Below, piece by piece: positions 10,841 through 23,295 of a stretch of DNA of 64,000 nt. A program made the translations under genes and the position numbers. Source of the DNA: Crambe crambe (lineage: Eukaryota > Porifera > Demospongiae > Poecilosclerida > Crambeidae). The DNA is taken from assembly GCA_963924555.1 (NCBI GenBank), contig OZ004584.1, forward strand, positions 1,363,001 through 1,427,000. The letters are read 5' to 3'. The first letter of the stretch is position 1. Each line of letters opens with the position of its first letter. A model generated the notes under the pieces. It did no database searches and was not told where the DNA came from. It worked only from the letters and a program-made list of their open reading frames with translations.

Positions 10841-11040
10841 CAACCACTACTGTCCTGCAAGACAAGTAAGCAATGTTAGTTAATTCCCTTTCCTTCTCCT
10901 CCTCCAAAGAGAGGTATCACTATTCCAGTGTACGTAATAGGAGCTGATTCGGTTAAGTAGGAAATTTGACAATGATACAATGACAATTCATAACTGTGTT
11001 TTATGGTAGCAGGAAAAACGTGTGACTAAAGGTTGTTTTT

Positions 11041-11143
11041 TTTTTTAATGGAATACTATATTCAAACATATTGTTTAGGGAATCCATAAGTCACACTGAC
11101 CTTCCACATAAGATGAAATCCAAGAGGAAGGACATTGCAGGGT
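11041..11143 (-). pseudogene. Secreted-family fragment, minus-oriented half of an inverted junction
   Basis: This is a short minus-strand fragment like 7556-7640 (the VSVTYG, SPKQY and PSSW regions). It abuts a plus-strand fragment of the same family. Its sister is at 16312-16416. Confidence 0.65.
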
Positions 11144-11385
11144 CTGTTCTTAAACTAGGCAAGCTTTGTTTGCTGCTTATCAGTATCTCTCTGCTCACAG
11201 CAACCACCCCTCAATAGTCTAGTGTTTCTCCTCTTTTCAAAAGAGGAGGAGAAGGCAGTCAATCCTGTTCATCAAGTGATGGCATTGAGTCTGCTAGAAG
11301 GAATACCTCAGTGAGTCTCTCTGCAAGCACTTCTTTCAGTTAAATAGTTCCTGACTGTGGTATTGGAAGATGGATCACTTCTACA
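11144..11385 (+). pseudogene. Secreted-family fragment, plus-oriented half
   Basis: The plus strand encodes a signal-peptide-like LCLLLISISLLTA, then GGEGSQSC, GIESARRN and VPDCGIGRW, all with family spacing but interrupted by stops. The family is otherwise on the minus strand here, so this is an inverted piece joined to the minus fragment at 11041-11143. It was duplicated intact to 16418-16655. Confidence 0.7.
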
Positions 11386-11399
11386 TGAGTAGCTAACAC

Positions 11400-12860
11400 A
11401 TCTCAGAAAATTAAAGAAAAGAAGAAGTAATCCTTGCTGGATTATGAGATTGTGTATTTTATATAGCTTGCTTTTATATCATAAGAACATGCCGACTAAA
11501 AGTGGATACCGACCCCATAACTCCAAAATGTGGCTAAACAGTTCTGATCATGCCCTTCTCCATGGTTGATTATTTACCTGGAGATTTTAACTAAACCTCA
11601 CTATTATAGTGTCTCTCCAGACCTCTACATGCCTAAGTCATAGCAACAAGTACTGTCCTGCAGGACTGTGTAAGCAATGTTAATTACTTAATCCCTTTCC
11701 TTCTCCTCCTCCAAAGAGAGTTATCATCACTATTTACATTATTCCAATATAAAATATGAATGGAGGAATTTATGTGGTGCCATCAAGTATTATTTCCAAG
11801 GCAATGGTACAATCAATATTGGTGACAATTCATACTGTGTGTTTAATAGTAGCAGGAAAGACGTTAATCTTCAACCAGCGAAATGGAGTACTACATACCC
11901 AAACATACAGTACATCACACTGATACATGTTCCTTCCACATAATTATTAGCCCTGAGCAAGTTACATCAATGAACTACAAACTAAAAGTGATGAAGGTAT
12001 GGACCACAACACTTAGTCCATGGTATAGTAGCTAGCTATTCCATGAAAATCATATACATAAAGGAAGTGATGTGAAAACAACTACCTTTTTTCTGGGGAA
12101 GACCCTGCAATTTATAAAGCTAATTAAAAGTGAGATGTGAATTATGTTTATACAATGAAATTTTTGTAAATGCAGCGACCACCTCTGAGCCACAAAAAGT
12201 GGTCTTTATGTCTCTGTATGAGGTCAAAATGACACTTTTTGGGACAAAATCAAGTGGTCTTTATAGAACTGTAGTCTCTGGATAGTGGCCTTGAATTTCA
12301 GGTGCTGTGACTTGTACATGACCACAATGTGTTAGTCCATGGTACTCACATTAGCTGTACCACAATGTTATACCAGAAGAAGTGGTATGATTGAGAGGAA
12401 GTGGGATATCTTCATGTCTTAGAATAACCTCAAGAATGTGCCTCATTTATTTATTGAATATCATTCATAATTGTATTTTTAACCACTGAAACCCAAATGT
12501 GCATGTGTAGCTAACTCAGTGCTTGCTTGGGATGCACATTAAAAATGCTCAGGGCCATGTTCACCAGAACTTCCTCTTAATCATACAATTATTAGGCTCA
12601 GCACAGAATGTATGCACTAATCACTCACTTAGTGTGCATGCTTTAAGATATTTAAAGCCCACTTTTTAGAAGATCTGATTGGTCACAAAAGTCATGTGAG
12701 CAACACTAAGATTATTAACAGCCTGTCTCTGTCTGATCTAGTGAGTAATTTTTTTTTTCATGTAAGACAATACAATGTAGGAGATAAAACAGTGTAGAAG
12801 ATGGATAAAACAGTGTAGAGGATAAAAATTTTAGAGTCCGCACGGGTAGAGAGTGGGATG
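11400..12860. other. Spacer without a recognisable gene
   Basis: It contains a minus-strand copy of the conserved upstream cassette (TATA-like box at 11471-11478) left from a lost family gene, and a repeat-rich stretch. At 12.17-12.31 kb the motif gtggtcttta recurs within a block copied at 17.45-17.58 kb. No coding sequence is supported. Confidence 0.5.
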
Positions 12861-14752
12861 GCATGTTTTACTTGCAGGCCTTCATTGTAAAAAAAAAACA
12901 AAGTAAAATATAAAAAAACAACAATTTAATATTGAGAAGTACTGTGACAAGACATGCACAACACTGGGAAGATATGCATTCTGCATTATCCGGCCTCTCA
13001 TGGGGTGAGGAAGTAGGGATTAGCTTAAGTTGGGTGATATGGGTGTGGTTATTGAAATTAGGAGGACTAGGAGTGATAGGAATAGTGACAATGCAGCTAA
13101 ATTTATGGCTATTCCTACCATAAATATGTACAGGAACAAGCAATAATCATTGCACATTCATCATTGAATTGTCTTGATTCATATTAAGTTCATGGTTTAG
13201 CTAGCTAGTAGTGGAAAGTGACTCAAGGAACCAGAAAAATTGAAGTACCTGGAAGAAAAGAGAGAAAGAGAAGATTTGAAATTTTGCCTCACTTTTCAAC
13301 TAAGTTACAAGTGTTTAATAAGCAAAATTGATATAATCACTGGAGAATTATATTACAAGAAAAAGAACCTAACAAACAGTAAGATTGGCTACCCCAGAAA
13401 AGTTAAGAGCTGGATTCACAGAGGAGTAGCTACCATTATGGCAACTGGCACTTGCCCCAGTAAAATTTCATGGAAACAATGCTGTTTAGTATGACTTAAA
13501 ATGGGTGTGGTCAGCAAAAAATGTATGGTAGGTCATTTGCCTCACCAAATTTAATCATAAATCCCAGCTACTCCCCTGTGGAATAATTAATTTTTGGCAG
13601 CCTTTTCTGGTGGAAGAGCTGCTATGCAGTTGGACTGGCCTGGTGTAGCAGTTCGAACACTTTCCAGTTAACTTGTAGCTAGGCAAGCTATCTAGATAGC
13701 TCATGGGAATAGTGTACGTGCCTACACTCCACCATTATCTAGCTAGTAGCCTCAAACCCAGCCTTACTGTATGTACATGCACCAATTTCTAAGAGTGAAG
13801 TAGGGATAGTAGTTTTGTAATAATATGATTGCTGTGATTCTTGAGTTTGGTGATGGGTACGGGTAAGGGGTTACTTGACTCACTTATTGCTGAAGGAGGA
13901 GTGAAGAGTAGGGATTTAAGTTGGGTGATATATATATGGGCGTGGTTATTGAAATTAGGAGGGTGTATAGGAGTGATAGGAATGCAGCTAAATTTTATGG
14001 CTATCCCTACTTCACTTTTTATTTAGAAGAAATTTTTGTGCTCATGATAATATATTCAAGGTTGTGCACCAAGAGCAGTATAGCATCATTCAAGTGCACC
14101 ATGAACATAGAGCTAGATCAGAGTGATCTATAGTGCTGATCACATATCTTGGGGATCTAATTAGATGGTGTATACCAAGTACTGATCATGATATACACAG
14201 TCTTAGGGTTTCAGTGGTTTTTAAAGAATGCGATATTCAAAAAAATAATTGAAGCACATTCTTGAGGTTATCCTATCAACATGACTAGTGAATTGCTATA
14301 TAAAAAGACAATGAGCTCCTCTAACACTATAAGAGCTGTTATCAACACGGGCTGGAAGGTCATAGTCGTAGAGGTTCTTCCACTATAGGCTCAGCACCAA
14401 AATGCTGAAGTGTGCATTAATCACTTTGTGCACACAAGTGTGATTTAAAGACGATCTGACTGGTCACAAGTCATGTGATCAGCACTAAGATTAGCTGTCT
14501 GTCTCTGTCTATATCCATTTTAGAGTCCTTGTATCGATAGGAGGATGTCATGAGTGGAGGGTACGTACTATGGCATGTTCATTAAGTTTTTGGTTGCTAT
14601 TTCATTGCAATCAACTTATATTGAGAAATATTAACAAGATACACTATTATATGGGAACTATACCTCTAGAGCAGTTGCTACGAATGGTTATTAGAGAACT
14701 ATTTGAATGCTATTTGACTACACATCCTACATATCTATATGGAAAAAGTCAT

Positions 14753-15592
14753 TTACTGCAAATACAACTTCAGAAAGCTGAGAAACACATTTTCATTACC
14801 AGGATTCTGATCACCACAGATCCTCACTTCAATATTTTCAGAGGTGGGGGCAGGGAGAGACACACTGAACCACGGAGGATCGTTGAAGGTGCAGCAGTTG
14901 GTGGTGCAGTCCATAGCATCCCACAATGCACCATTGTAGTTACCATCACAAAAGTAGTTATTGCCAACAAATGAAGGGGGCAGTTCAGCAAATGAACGAT
15001 CTTGATTATCACAGGGACAGCGAAAAATACCACCATGACCAACAGCAAAAGACCAAATATGTTGTCGTGGTGATCCGTAAGTCACACTGATACCCTCCAT
15101 GTAAGGGTCATCAATGTTAAACATATGGCCAGCAAAGGCATCAGCTGAACCAGTAGTATATCCTATGGCTCGCCCACAAATACGACTGTAAGTCAATCCA
15201 GGGGTAGGAAAAACTGTTCCTGGGCAGGTAGTAGGTGTGGAAGCAAAGCACGACCTTGCAGGTGATGAAGCCATTGTCCAAGAGGAAGGACATTGCTGGG
15301 ATGTGTTGGTCATATTGAAGTGAACTACTTCAACCCATTTCCCACTACCACAATCAGGAACTACTTCACCTGCCAAAAGTGTCTGCAGAGAAGAATTGAG
15401 ATTCCTTCTAGCAGACTCAAGAATACCACTCGCAGGACAGGATTGACTATCTTCTCCTCCACTTATGACGAGAGGAGAAACACGAGTAGGAAGTGGGCCA
15501 TTGAGGGGCGGTTGGGCCAAGATTGCTGTGAGCAAAGAGGCAGTGATAAGCAGCAAACAAGCTGCGTATATTTTAAGCCCGGACACAGACAT
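14753..15592 (-). CDS. Secreted 13-cysteine protein, array member in copy 2 (intact)
   Basis: The 279-residue single-exon frame starts MSVSGLKIYAACLLLITASL, a signal peptide ending TAILA before QPPLNGPLP. It then has the linker and the conserved module. The central landmarks are CGRAIGYTTG, YMEGISVTYGSPRQHIWSFA, RCPCDNQDRSFAELPPSFVG, a Cys-Cys pair and ENIEVRICGDQ. All 13 cysteines are kept. It is the intact sister of the broken copy at 9480-10319. Its 3' half resembles member 1 (2672-3529), whereas the sister's 3' half resembles member 2. A TATA-like box is at 15688-15695. Function is unknown beyond likely secretion. Confidence 0.85.
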   Translation of the reverse strand: MSVSGLKIYAACLLLITASLLTAILAQPPLNGPLPTRVSPLVISGGEDSQSCPASGILESARRNLNSSLQTLLAGEVVPDCGSGKWVEVVHFNMTNTSQQCPSSWTMASSPARSCFASTPTTCPGTVFPTPGLTYSRICGRAIGYTTGSADAFAGHMFNIDDPYMEGISVTYGSPRQHIWSFAVGHGGIFRCPCDNQDRSFAELPPSFVGNNYFCDGNYNGALWDAMDCTTNCCTFNDPPWFSVSLPAPTSENIEVRICGDQNPGNENVFLSFLKLYLQ

Positions 15593-15720
15593 TCTTCAAA
15601 ATAACTGTAGTTATAAATTAGCAGAGCAAGTATCACAATAAAGTGTTAATCCTTGCTGGATTATGACATTGAGTATTTCATGTCTCTCTTTTATACCATA
15701 GGAGGAACATTCCAACAAAT
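15593..15720 (-). promoter_or_regulatory. Conserved upstream cassette with TATA-like box
   Basis: TATAAAAG on the minus strand is at 15688-15695, about 96 bp from the ATG. The sequence is identical to the copy-1 promoter region at 10320-10450. Confidence 0.5.
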
Positions 15721-15763
15721 GTAGATCCCATTAATTCATTATAGATTTAAGGGCGTTTTATCC

Positions 15764-16113
15764 ATAATGGCCTACTGGCTCCAACATGACTACGCGTGCC
15801 TGCAACCAAGTATAAGCACTAATAACAGAATCATTATTGTGGAAAACGAGATGAAAAACCACAAGAAGGTCAGGAATGTAATTTTGTGCAGGTGGTACAT
15901 GAGCCATACAAGCAGGAAAAGTCATAATAGTAAATAATTCATTCAATTGCATGTAGCTATAATAGCTAGTATAGGTAGCACTCCTGAAGAAAAATAATAT
16001 AGGCAATCCTCCAGCGCCAGATTCAGAGCCTATTCCAGAGCCAGTGTCACCGGAAGAGTCTAGCCCGAGTGAGACTAACTCCAGAGCTAGTCTGGGCTAG
16101 CAGACCTCCCATA
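15764..16113 (-). repeat. Dispersed repeat, sister of 10490-10840
   Basis: This is a near-identical duplicate of the 10.5-10.8 kb repeat carried by the tandem duplication. It is related to 49909-50240. Confidence 0.55.
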
Positions 16114-16311
16114 CAACCACTACTGTCCTGCAAGACAAGTAAGCAATGTTAGTTAATTCCCTTTCCTTCTCCTCCTCCAAAGAGAGGTATCACTATTCCA
16201 GTGTACGTAATAGGAGCTGATTCGGTTAAGTAGGAAATTTGACAATGATACAATGACAATTCATAACTGTGTTTTATGGTAGCAGGAAAAACGTGTGACT
16301 AAAGGTTGTTT

Positions 16312-16655
16312 TTTTTTAATGGAATACTATATTCAAACATATTGTTTAGGGAATCCATAAGTCACACTGACCTTCCACGTAAGATGAAATCCAAGAGGAA
16401 GGACATTGCAGGGTCTGTTCTTAAACTAGGAAAGCTTTGTTTGCTGCTTATCAGTATCTCTCTGCTCACAGCAACCACCCCTCAATAGTCTAGTGTTTCT
16501 CCTCTTTTCAAAAGAGGAGGAGAAGGCAGTCAATCCTGTTCATCAAGTGATGGCATTGAGTCTGCTAGAAGGAATACCTCAGTGAGTCTCTCTGCAAGCA
16601 CTTCTTTCAGTTAAATAGTTCCTGACTGTGGTATTGGAAGATGGATCACTTCTAC
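16312..16655. pseudogene. Inverted-junction secreted-family fragments, duplicate copy
   Basis: This is the copy-2 counterpart of 11041-11385: a minus-strand fragment (16312-16416) joined to a plus-strand fragment (16418-16655) encoding LCLLLISISLLTA and GGEGSQSC. The join predates the tandem duplication because both copies share it. Confidence 0.7.
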
Positions 16656-18607
16656 ATGAGTAGCTAACACATCTCAGAAAATTAAAGAAAAGAAGAAGTA
16701 ATCCTTGCTGGATTATGAGATTGTGTATTTTATATAGCTTGCTTTTATATCATAAGAACATGCCGACTAAAAGTGGATACCGACCCCATAACTCCAAAAT
16801 GTGGCTAAACAGTTCTGATCATGCCCTTCTCCATGGTTGATTATTTACCTGGAGATTTTAACTAAACCTCACTATTATAGTGTCTCTCCAGACCTCTACA
16901 TGCCTAAGTCATAGCAACAAGTACTGTCCTGCAGGACTGTGTAAGCAATGTTAATTACTTAATCCCTTTCCTTCTCCTCCTCCAAAGAGAGTTATCATCA
17001 CTATTTACATTATTCCAATATAAAATATGAATGGAGGAATTTATGTGGTGCCATCAAGTATTATTTCCAAGGCAATGGTACAATCAATATTGGTGACAAT
17101 TCATACTGTGTGTTTAATAGTAGCAGGAAAGACGTTAATCTTCAACCAGCGAAATGGAGTACTACATACCCAAACATACAGTACATCACACTGATACATG
17201 TTCCTTCCACATAATTATTAGCCCTGAGCAAGTTACATCAATGAACTACAAACTAAAAGTGATGAAGGTATGGACCACAACACTTAGTCCATGGTATAGT
17301 AGCTAGCTATTCCATGAAAATCATATACATAAAGGAAGTGATGTGAAAACAACTACGTACCTTTTTTCTGGGGAAGACCCTGCAATTTATAAAGCTAATT
17401 AAAAGTGAGATGTGAATTATGTTTATACAATGAAATTTTTGTAAATGCAGCGACCACCTCTGAGCCACAAAAAGTGGTCTTTATGTCTCTGTATGAGGTC
17501 AAAATGACACTTTTTGGGACAAAATCAAGTGGTCTTTATAGAACTGTAGTCTCTGGATAGTGGCCTTGAATTTCAGGTGCTGTGACTTGTACATGACCAC
17601 AATGTGTTAGTCCATAGTACTCACATTAGCTGTACCACAATGTTATACCAGAAGAAGTGGTATGATTGAGAGGAAGTGGGATATCTTCATGTCTTAGAAT
17701 AACCTCAAGAATGTGCCTCATTTATTTATTGAATATCATTCATAATTGTATTTTTAACCACTGAAACCCAAATGTGCATGTGTAACTCAGTGCTTGCTTG
17801 GGATGCACATTAAAAATGCTCAGGGCCATGTTCACCAGAACTTCCTCTTAATCATACAATTATTAGGCTCAGCACAGAATGTATGCATAAGATATTTAAA
17901 GCCCACTTTTTAGAAGATCTGATTGGTCACAAAAGTCATGTGAGCAACACTAAGATTATTAACAGCCTGTCTCTGTCTGATCTAGTGAGTAATTTTTTTT
18001 TCATGTAAGACAATACAATGTACGTAGGAGATAAAACAGTGTAGAGGATAAAAATTTTAGAGTCCGCACGGGTAGAGAGTGGGATGGCATGTTTTACTTG
18101 CAGGCCTTCATTGTAAAAAAAAAACAACAAAAAACAACAACAATTTAATATTGAGAAGTACTGTGACAAGACATGCACAACACTGGGAAGATATGCATTC
18201 TGCATTATCCGGCCTCTCATGGGGTGAGGAAGTAGGGATTAGCTTAAGTTGGGTGATATGGGTGTGGTTATTGAAATTAGGAGGACTAGGAGTGATAGGA
18301 ATAGTGATAATGCAGCTAAATTATGGCTATTCCTACCATAAATATGTACAGGAACAAGCAATCATCATTGAATTGTCTTGATTCATATTAAGTTCATGGT
18401 TTAGCTAGCTAGTAGTGGAAAGTGACTCCAGGAACCAGAAAAATTGAAGTACCTGGAAGAAAAGAGAGAAAGAGAAGATTTGAAATTTTGCCTCACTTTT
18501 CAACTAAGTTACAAGTGTTTAACAATTTGCACTTGGGACTAGCTACCATTTACCTATGTTAAGCTTCCACATGTATGTGGAATAAAGGTTTGGTAATGCT
18601 GCAGGGG

Positions 18608-18745
18608 CCACTCCCCCCAACTTGTAATCTTGGGGGCCCAGCGAGGGCATACCCCTACATCGAACATAGAGCTAGGGGGCCCCAGCAGGGTCGCCCCCAC
18701 ATAGAACATAGAGCTGGGGGGCCCCAGTGGGGTCGCCCCCCGTGT
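18608..18745. repeat. GC-rich tandem repeat in the DIRS 3' region
   Basis: Roughly three units of about 54 bp are built on gggggccccag and catagagct motifs. Their GC content is far above the surroundings. They lie between the recombinase frame and the element's 3' end, so may act in the RNA 3' region; this is inference. Confidence 0.65.
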
Positions 18746-19030
18746 AATGATAACTCGCCCTCCTTGCGTCGATGGCTGGCAGTGGGTCAGCCACCGATAA
18801 CTGCCGCCACTATACTTCATGTTGGGGAGTGTTATGTCCGAGACATGTCCCAAAGTGTAACTACACTCTCCAAACCATGAATGTAATGTATAAGTTATGT
18901 CTAGTGATCCTGTTGTTCTTCTCTATCCTATGAATATCATTATCATTGTTCAAGTTTTGTACCAATCATTATCGTTATTTATTCGTGTAACTATATCTCT
19001 GACCAATAATACAAATGTGAATGCATTGTG

Positions 19031-19984
19031 TCAGTGTCTGGCGAGCTCCTTTGCTACTGCTATCACCTCCTCTGGCGGGGTTCTGATGTAGGCTACGAAA
19101 GCAGATGACTTCCACCTACCAAGAGTTTTAATGAATGAATCGCTAAAGCCAGCCTGTGCTGCAGCTGTTGCTGCACCAATTCGGAAACTATGACCGGCAT
19201 AGTGTGCGGTATCGACACCAGCTTGGGAGAGAGCATCTCGCAGATGATGAACTAAGTGCACTCGAGACAATGGTGTACCATTCTGAAAACAGAACAGTGG
19301 CCCCGGAACTGGGGGGCGAATGGCCAAATAACTCAGCACTGCTGCAACTGGGCAAAGAGTCTGATCACCTGTACGTCCCAGATATAGATGGGTACCAATG
19401 CCAAATGGGTCTGTCTTGCTGTGCCGTAGGTGCACAATTAGTACCTGCGGGCTATCCTTTGAATCAATGGTGACATCCGACACTGACAATATATTCTCAC
19501 CAGGGGATGTGCAAGTAAACTCCCCTGCCCGCATAAAACCGAAAAAACCAAGACAGCAAGCTGCCCAAAGCATGGCCTTGTCAAATAACGATGGGTCTTT
19601 TGACCATATGGCATGTATTTGTCGAAGAAGGGATGGTGTGATAGGCAACTTTTTGCCCCGCACGCAATCTGGTTTGTTCCTATGGATTCCTTTAAGTACG
19701 TATGACAGCCTTGGGAAAGATGTGTATGCTGGGTCTGAGAGACCTACGCTGATTTGCTGAAACCGCAGTGCACTCAAGTAAGATTGGATAGTCCCCACAC
19801 TCACTGACTGTGAGAGGACGGCGGCAAACTGGCAGAGGGTGTGTTCTGTAAGAGGAAGTGGGGACAAGGTGTATTGTGTGCAGAAGTGGATGTACTGGCG
19901 CCAGCCTGATTGGTACACAGCTCTGGTTGATCTTGAGATTCCCTGATTAAAGCTAACAACACTGTCCACTCCTGTGAACCCCAA
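19031..19984 (-). CDS. DIRS-like element: tyrosine recombinase region (fossil)
   Basis: The 317-residue frame shows a phage-integrase-like recombinase. It has an N-terminal helical domain (SRSTRAVYQSGWRQYIHFC), the first catalytic Arg in GFMRAGEFT, the box HSFRIGAA (H-x-x-R), and a C-terminal LGRWKSSAFVAYIRT with the likely nucleophile Tyr. In DIRS elements this enzyme joins the circular DNA intermediate into the genome. The frame overlaps the RT frame start-to-end at 19801-19984. Confidence 0.85.
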   Translation of the reverse strand: MGFTGVDSVVSFNQGISRSTRAVYQSGWRQYIHFCTQYTLSPLPLTEHTLCQFAAVLSQSVSVGTIQSYLSALRFQQISVGLSDPAYTSFPRLSYVLKGIHRNKPDCVRGKKLPITPSLLRQIHAIWSKDPSLFDKAMLWAACCLGFFGFMRAGEFTCTSPGENILSVSDVTIDSKDSPQVLIVHLRHSKTDPFGIGTHLYLGRTGDQTLCPVAAVLSYLAIRPPVPGPLFCFQNGTPLSRVHLVHHLRDALSQAGVDTAHYAGHSFRIGAATAAAQAGFSDSFIKTLGRWKSSAFVAYIRTPPEEVIAVAKELARH

Positions 19985-21569
19985 TTGGGCATCCTGGTGA
20001 CCAGTAGATCCAGCACTGCTTTTGGTACAGTCACATGAGACAGCTGTGGAACAAGAGAGTGGAACAATGGTATATTATTGCGGGAAATAGCATCAGCTGC
20101 AGTATTATCCACCCCTGGCACATGCTCTGCTATGAACTCAAACCCACAGGATGCAGCATAGAACACAAGACAACGCACTAAGTGCATGAGGAGGGGGTCC
20201 TTGGCTGTGCGGCTCCTGATTATCCCCACCACTGCCATGTTATCAGAATTGAAGCATACACAACTATGCTTCCAATGGTGGCCCCATAGGGCTGCTGCAA
20301 TAACAATGGGTACTAACTCCTTGGCTGCAATGTTAAGAGAATGCCAGTTATCAGGCCATTGGATCTGAAACCAGCCATGGGAGAGGGAGAATGCACCACA
20401 GCCAAAGGACCCAGATGCATCAGATGTCACCTCTGTAGAGGGGGTGGAAATTGGGAAGAAGGATGTGCCATTCCAGCCCTGCAGGAATGTGCTCCACCAC
20501 AGCAAATCAGCTTTGGAGCCTGCATTGAGGCGGATCCAGTGGTGAGGGGCCCTGTTAAGGGATAATAGGGGAAACAGTTGCCTAAGAAAGGTTCTACCCT
20601 GTCTGACAACTGTTGCGGCGTGTGATAAGTGTCCAAGCAATGACTCCAGCTCTCTCCTGGTGCATGATCTCTTTTTTTTCCAGTGCTGTAAAGCTGTCTG
20701 AAGGCGTGTAAATTTTTCCAGGGGAAGACGTAGCTCAAATCTGTGGGTGTCAATAAGGATACCTAGAAAAACCAAGGCAGTGTTTGGACCTTCGGTCTTT
20801 TGGGTTGCAATTGGGATGCCTAAACCCTGAAAGATTCTTAGCACCTGCTCCAGTGTCCCTGTTGATTCCTGAGGGGTAGCTGCGTCGAGGAATAAAAAAT
20901 CATCTAGGTAGTGGAGCTGGTGCTTGATTCCTTGCTGGTGTAGTACCCAGGCCACCAGGTCTGCTACTGCACTAAATATCTTTGGTGCTGACCTAAGCCC
21001 AAAAGGGAGGGCTCGATCGATATATGTTGCACCTCTCCACGAGATCCCTAACAGGTGGTAGTCATCGGGGTGAACAGGAATAATGCGATATGCATCTTTA
21101 ATGTCCAGTTTAGTCAGTTGCGCATCTCGGCCTAGACGTCTGATCACATTGACTGCCTCATCCACTGATGCATAGCACAGCGAACAGAGGTCTGGTGAAA
21201 TGCCATCATTAACACTGGCACCAATTGGGTGAGACAGGTCCACTATGAGGCGGAACTTGTTCAATTGATGTAGTTTTGGCACCAGGCCCATGGGACTGGT
21301 GTGGGCCAGTGGTTTAAGGTGTAGTGGGAGTGGGCCATGAAGCCTACCGGCAGCAACCTCGCTATCCGGTCATCAACCACCCTCTCATTTGCCAAGGTGG
21401 ATGGGTGATTAGAGCCTCGACTACGGAGACTGGTGTTGCTATAGTTGAAACCGATCCGGAACCCCTTGGTCAGGCCTTCACGGATGTATGCTGCATAGGT
21501 TGCATCTGGGTGGCTGTTTAAAAGGGGGATAGATTCTCCATCCGAATGGGTGAGTGGTATCGTGGCCAT
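19801..21569 (-). CDS. DIRS-like element: reverse transcriptase and RNase H region (fossil)
   Basis: The RT region shows LTKLDIKDAYRIIPVHPDD, the finger-palm segment ALPFGLRSAPKIF and the catalytic box HYLDDFLFLD. An RNase H-like region with TSDASGSFGCGAF, AAKELVPIVIA and VDNTAADAISR follows. A short upstream part reaches about 21569. The order RT-RNase H ahead of a tyrosine recombinase assigns it to DIRS elements rather than to LTR elements with a DDE integrase. Confidence 0.85.
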
Positions 21570-22148
21570 AAGGGGCTAGGCTGTGATGACACAAATGCTG
21601 CCAATTGGACAAGGTCCTGGGTGTAGCGGTAAGAGCCATTGACAATATTAGCACAATCAAGAGAGATTGCTTTTACCGATGGACCTGGGAAGAAGAAATT
21701 GTGACCAGTGATTTCTAGCATCCGGTGCAGGTATACACCCATACCAGTATACACACAGAATTATCCACTAATAATAACCTATACAACCCTATAAAGCACA
21801 TGCACATACAACCTCTACATGCCATAGTCCCCTATATAGTTATATCTACATGATACATGTACAAAATACATGTATCAATACAACATACATACACCTGCAC
21901 ATAACATGCACATATAATTAATTATTATCTGCATACACACATAATGTACAAGCGCAGATGTGCTCCCTTTCCCACATATGTATGCTCATATTAACATGAT
22001 TCATCCGTGCTATGTATATGTGTGCCACTGATGGCATCAAGAAAATCAATGATCCAATGAATCAACAATTGGGTCAGGGAACGAAGTGATTGAAACAAAT
22101 ACACTAGACTAATAGTTGAGGAAGTATTTCAAGGGGGGGCACTTCCCC

Positions 22149-23222
22149 TCAGTGATGGGGAGCAGATGTCATCGCAGGCTGCTGTCGAACCCGAGGGCGT
22201 GACTTGTATGCGGATGATTCGGGCACCCTGGCACAATCCTTAGCCTTATGATCCGCAGATCGGCAAACAGGGCACTCGTGCCTATAGATGCACTCCCCAA
22301 CTGGAAAATAACAAGCACCTTTATTCCACGAGACACAGAAGTTGCTTCGGTTTCTACGCCGGGGAATTGGGGGCTGAGAGGTAGCCACTGGGTTGGAGAC
22401 TGGTGGCTCGAGACATGCCAACGCACACTGCGCTCTGGTATGGTCCACCTGTTTGCAGAGGGTGCAAAAGACTCCTGGACCGGCCTGCCATTGGCCTAGG
22501 ATGGTGGAAGCTTGGAGGCCTGGGAGCAGTGTGTTCCATCGCATGGTGGGATCAGCTGCAGCCTGTTGCCGGAAGGCGCGATCATAATCCAACCATCCCA
22601 AACCACCATGATGCTGGGCCTCCTTTATCAGCAAACGGGCATAGGCTAACTGATCCCTAGTGATTGGATCTGATGTCCTCAGTGCCACGTAGCCGAGGAA
22701 GCAGTGACACCAGGATGGCAAGGAAGTGACCTCTCGCAAACGAGGTCTTGCTGCTCTGAGCATATGAGTAGCCGAGAGACCAGGAACGGCATCCAACTGA
22801 CTGAGCAACGAGATATTATCTGCTAATAACTCCTTCATCTCCGTAAACTGACCACTTCGTACCTTGTCCACCAAGCGTCTAGGGAATGTCTCTGACGCCG
22901 GAGACAGAGTCGCACCATCGTGTGAAGGAGCTGCTGGGGGCAGGCTGAGTGGCCAAGGGTTGGTAGTAGCAGTCAACGGGTTGGTGGTACTTGACCAGGA
23001 AGTGTTGGTATTCATGGACCCAGCCCAGGACACGAAAGGTGACTGCACCGATAAGGAAGACACCGGGACTGAAACCAAGGATCCTGCTGGTGGGAGCAAG
23101 CCCAGAGCTGCCACCAATGGACACAAATGAAATGAACAGACAAACAGTATATATACACCCATGATAAAGTGCATAGATTACTCAGCAGCTGACAGTGCAT
23201 ATTAGCTCTGTGGTCACTCAAG

Positions 23223-23295
<73 letters not shown>

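Larger units (their letters stand above)
8730..13790. repeat. Tandem segmental duplication, copy 1
   Basis: This block of about 5 kb matches 14.05-24.43 kb once the DIRS-like insertion in the latter is set aside. Matching landmarks include caaggttgtgcaccaagagc (8741 and 14059), the gene starts at 10319 and 15592, the inverted pseudogene junctions, and the 13.1-13.5 kb stretch. Much of it (10.3-13.1 kb) differs from copy 2 only by scattered substitutions and short indels, so the duplication looks recent. The exact breakpoints are approximate. Confidence 0.85.

Noticed and set aside
13240-13494. 84-residue frame conserved in part at 24.0 kb
   Set aside because: Its conservation comes from the tandem duplication. 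The copy-2 version is interrupted by the DIRS-like insertion and small indels, and no motif is seen.
22248-23130. Plus-strand frames over the gag-like region
   Set aside because: Antisense to the DIRS-like gag region, with no independent evidence.
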